DNA of 6,764 nucleotides, taken from Candidatus Eiseniibacteriota bacterium. GTDB taxonomy: Bacteria > Arandabacterota > Arandabacteria > Arandabacterales > Arandabacteraceae. The notes beneath the pieces were generated by a model. That model was not told where the DNA came from, did not search any database, and worked only from the letters and a program-made list of their open reading frames with translations. Position numbers and translations under genes: made by a program. The DNA lies in NCBI GenBank assembly GCA_030622265.1, contig JAUXGG010000090.1:1-6764 (forward strand), in the 5' to 3' direction. The stretch's first letter is position 1; each line of letters starts with the position of its first letter. This document shows, piece after piece, positions 5,801 to 6,764 of this stretch.

Positions 5801-6764
5801 AACCTCCCCATCTCGAGATGGCTGGGTCCAAGCATGTAAATGCCCGAGAGCACGTGAGCCTTCCCCAATATGGAGTTGGCCCAGAGATCAAGCGCATATG
5901 CATCGAGATTGGTCCGGCCGCTTGCCAGCGCATCACCCACATCACGATTGGTGGATACCATCTCGAGGGCTTGCTCTAAGACGGACATCTTCCAGGTGTC
6001 GGTCCTGGCCACCGCCTGCACAGAGACGGCCTCGATGGCCTCCCGTCGCTTGGAAAGATGGTCATCGAGGGCGTAGGGAAACTGTATGAGCGAAGCCGCC
6101 AGGGCAAAGCCCACCGCGAGGCTGATCTTACCGGTCCCGGTTCTTCGCTGGACGGCCCGGTGGAAGATGAGGGCGCATGCCAGGCATGCTGTCGCCGAGA
6201 GAAGCACCACCCAGCTGGTCCCTGCCAGGACGAATATGCATAGTAGCAGGTAGATGCTTGCGGCCGATGCCGCCACCGCCTTGCGGAAGGCTCCTTCCCC
6301 GGTCCAGTAATGCCTTAAGAGCGATATCTGCCAGCCCGCAAGCACCGCGCCCAGCAGGATGAGGCCAACGGTCAGACCAAGAAGCCCCGTCCTCATCACG
6401 ATCTCCGATGATACGGTCCCGAAAGGCGAGAGATTGAACATCCCGACGGCACTGTCGGCAAAGACCCTGATAAGGATCCGGTCGCCGACGAGGATCGCCC
6501 CCGCGGCAAGGGCGCCCACCACGAGCCCGGTCACCAGGAAGGGAAGAGTATCGGTCCGGGATGAAGACGCGGCCTGCGAAGTCGACCTGCGAACCCGCAG
6601 TCTCGCCAGAATCAGGATCGTAAGACCCAACACCCCGAAAAGGCTACTTATCATCAGGTCCGCGGGCGAGCGGAGCAGCCCGCCGGGAACCTGTGTCGCA
6701 TAGTAGTATGATGTGAAGGGAGCGAAATCGCCCAGGCTCAGACTATCCCTTAGAAGCGAGAGCC
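2821..6764 (-). CDS. Large NtrY-like sensor histidine kinase with two extracytoplasmic sensor regions (5'-truncated)
   Basis: A membrane sensor kinase that autophosphorylates a histidine and passes the phosphate to a response regulator. The frame stays open to the right edge: 36 codons precede the first ATG (6654), which has no ribosome site, so the N-terminus is missing. Numbering from that ATG (1277 residues): about six membrane helices within 1-196; a first extracytoplasmic region, about 197-455; helices near 458-480 and 500-520; a second extracytoplasmic region, 521-768 (with 'VIGYSPLRDADGNTVGAMSV', Cache/CHASE-like); a helix at 771-790; HAMP 790-842; PAS about 850-970; HisKA with 'HEIKNPLTPMKLS' (phospho-His 983); and HATPase with 'NVIENAVQAM' (1096-1105), 'DTGTGIS' (1151-1157), 'LFEPNFS' (1164-1170) and 'GTGLGLAI' (1175-1182). 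The H-box and 'EFSQFSRMP' are typical of NtrY. About 27 extra residues, Arg/Ser-rich, lie between the N and G1 boxes. Residues 1215-1277 form an arginine-rich repeat tail. NtrY itself is about 700 residues. No response regulator follows; the next gene is convergent. The signal sensed is unknown. Confidence 0.95.
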   Translation of the reverse strand, partial: LSLLRDSLSLGDFAPFTSYYYATQVPGGLLRSPADLMISSLFGVLGLTILILARLRVRRSTSQAASSSRTDTLPFLVTGLVVGALAAGAILVGDRILIRVFADSAVGMFNLSPFGTVSSEIVMRTGLLGLTVGLILLGAVLAGWQISLLRHYWTGEGAFRKAVAASAASIYLLLCIFVLAGTSWVVLLSATACLACALIFHRAVQRRTGTGKISLAVGFALAASLIQFPYALDDHLSKRREAIEAVSVQAVARTDTWKMSVLEQALEMVSTNRDVGDALASGRTNLDAYALDLWANSILGKAHVLSGIYMLGPSHLEMGRFSLQDIGDLSDMEALLREARFVGRPLTSVMRGTSGGREVNLYVGVAPFFRGGDYSGSVMVSIPYASRDIAAIATQAYSVFDAIGPDVASPGVPAGSYFASRVSGGKILSTTSRGFEVGKQIRGLESLKEPAWLEHEIGGGVHASYFVPYSGEQEALLLSFALPSVSDRAIRLMGITVGNLPAAFLVILIAWFIKALRAIVRRMKGRPEGRLRWDFATKLAAAFVLIAIVPTLILGTASSRFLRARLREIVESRAAESLNLSRLALDRHVFGEAIRLARNPILLDALEAEPSLLGQMVTHDLKFLGYDISSAVIDSKGDTLATFGDPRLPAEVLESVLKEGRSYNFYSADQHLVAKAAVPLRDEISPEVITGCAFVSRRLDNALARQISSDLGRDLNFYGNPVVAASSRQDLYVSELVPSVIASSAFIECFVSGRELHFTRERLGDVDLVIGYSPLRDADGNTVGAMSVPVLFRQDDVGRGMEATSAAISYLLVIVIGAIFIFGLMLARRISDPIHDLIQGTLKIGSGDLSFTIPKSRDDEIGDLVTSFNKMTAALARSRNTLSERKRYIETIIGNVGAGIISTDSRSRIDTFNSAAEKLLGIRARHARGRDVNKVLRRIGASNLGAVLAEVKGDRSIARKEVVLSQKSGEEVTLRAAATAVKGPRSKEMGKVIVFEDVTELIRSKKLVAWSEMARQVAHEIKNPLTPMKLSAQHVLQAHRDGADDFGSVLEESVATIVEQIESLRRIAVEFSQFSRMPARELKKSSLNVILEDSIGQYERTIAGSVEIIKVLDPAIPELMVDPDEVKRVFLNVIENAVQAMPDGGTLEVRSLKDRPRRRKPGYDVLVSSSESPGKPAREFVEVSFTDTGTGISRGNAGKLFEPNFSTKSHGTGLGLAICRGVMDAYGGALLIESTEGKGTCVRVRFPVAARPSGSRPSGSRPARSRPARRRGGSRQGDARKTAGRRPGGRRPGERKSVSFIHRSQGQERRPKQ
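2953..3012 (-). repeat. Four 15-bp in-frame tandem repeats in the kinase C-terminal tail
   Basis: Four 15-base units (2998-3012, 2983-2997, 2968-2982, 2953-2967) encode RPSGS, RPSGS, RPARS and RPARR. On the plus strand the first two are GGAACCGGAAGGTCT and GGAACCGGAAGGCCT, one mismatch apart; the others differ by two or three bases from a neighbour. The pattern fits recent duplication by slippage and changes tail length in steps of five residues without breaking the frame. The repeats begin right after the last strand of the ATPase domain (residue 1214). Confidence 0.9.

Overview
This is a GC-rich bacterial chromosomal window. It has dense coding, short intergenic gaps, and Shine-Dalgarno sites on some genes but not all. 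No ribosomal or other phylogenetic marker is present, so the lineage cannot be named. A large NtrY-type sensor kinase, a stand-alone DUF4159 protein next to a membrane protein, and a DipZ-like thioredoxin/C-terminal-domain protein are compatible with an uncultured Gram-negative lineage (for example the FCB group or a delta-proteobacteria-like group). That placement is inference.

Layout, left to right. (1) Positions 1-246, minus strand: the N-terminal 82 residues of a membrane protein that runs off the left edge (possibly DUF4175-like). (2) Positions 285-977, minus: a secreted DUF4159 protein, 38 bases upstream of gene 1 and evidently in the same operon, driven by a near-consensus sigma-70 promoter at 1030-1058. 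(3) Positions 1101-1193: four copies of a 20-bp tandem repeat plus a degenerate fifth, directly upstream of that promoter. (4) Positions 1223-1471, minus: a small B-box-type zinc-finger protein with a very acidic C-terminus. (5) Positions 1472-1688: a divergent intergenic region with promoter-like elements facing both ways and GC-rich hairpins. (6) Positions 1689-2768, plus: an exported protein with a thioredoxin fold that has lost its CxxC, fused to a DipZ-like C-terminal domain. It appears to lack a ribosome-binding site and may be leaderless. (7) Positions 2821 to the right edge, minus and convergent with gene 6: a very large NtrY-like histidine kinase with several membrane segments, two tandem extracytoplasmic sensor regions, HAMP, PAS, HisKA and HATPase domains, and an arginine-rich repeat tail. 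Its frame is still open at 6764, so its true N-terminus lies outside the window.

How the genes relate. DUF4159 proteins are commonly found beside MoxR ATPase, DUF58 and BatA/VWA-type membrane genes. The left-hand operon therefore probably continues off the left edge into such a cell-envelope cluster (inference from family knowledge). The kinase has no response regulator in the window; any partner would lie to the right. Nothing here amounts to a defence island, mobile element or CRISPR locus. The less ordinary features are the phased 20-bp repeat array, the cysteine-less DipZ-like protein with its apparently leaderless start, and the two-sensor kinase with its slippage-type basic tail.
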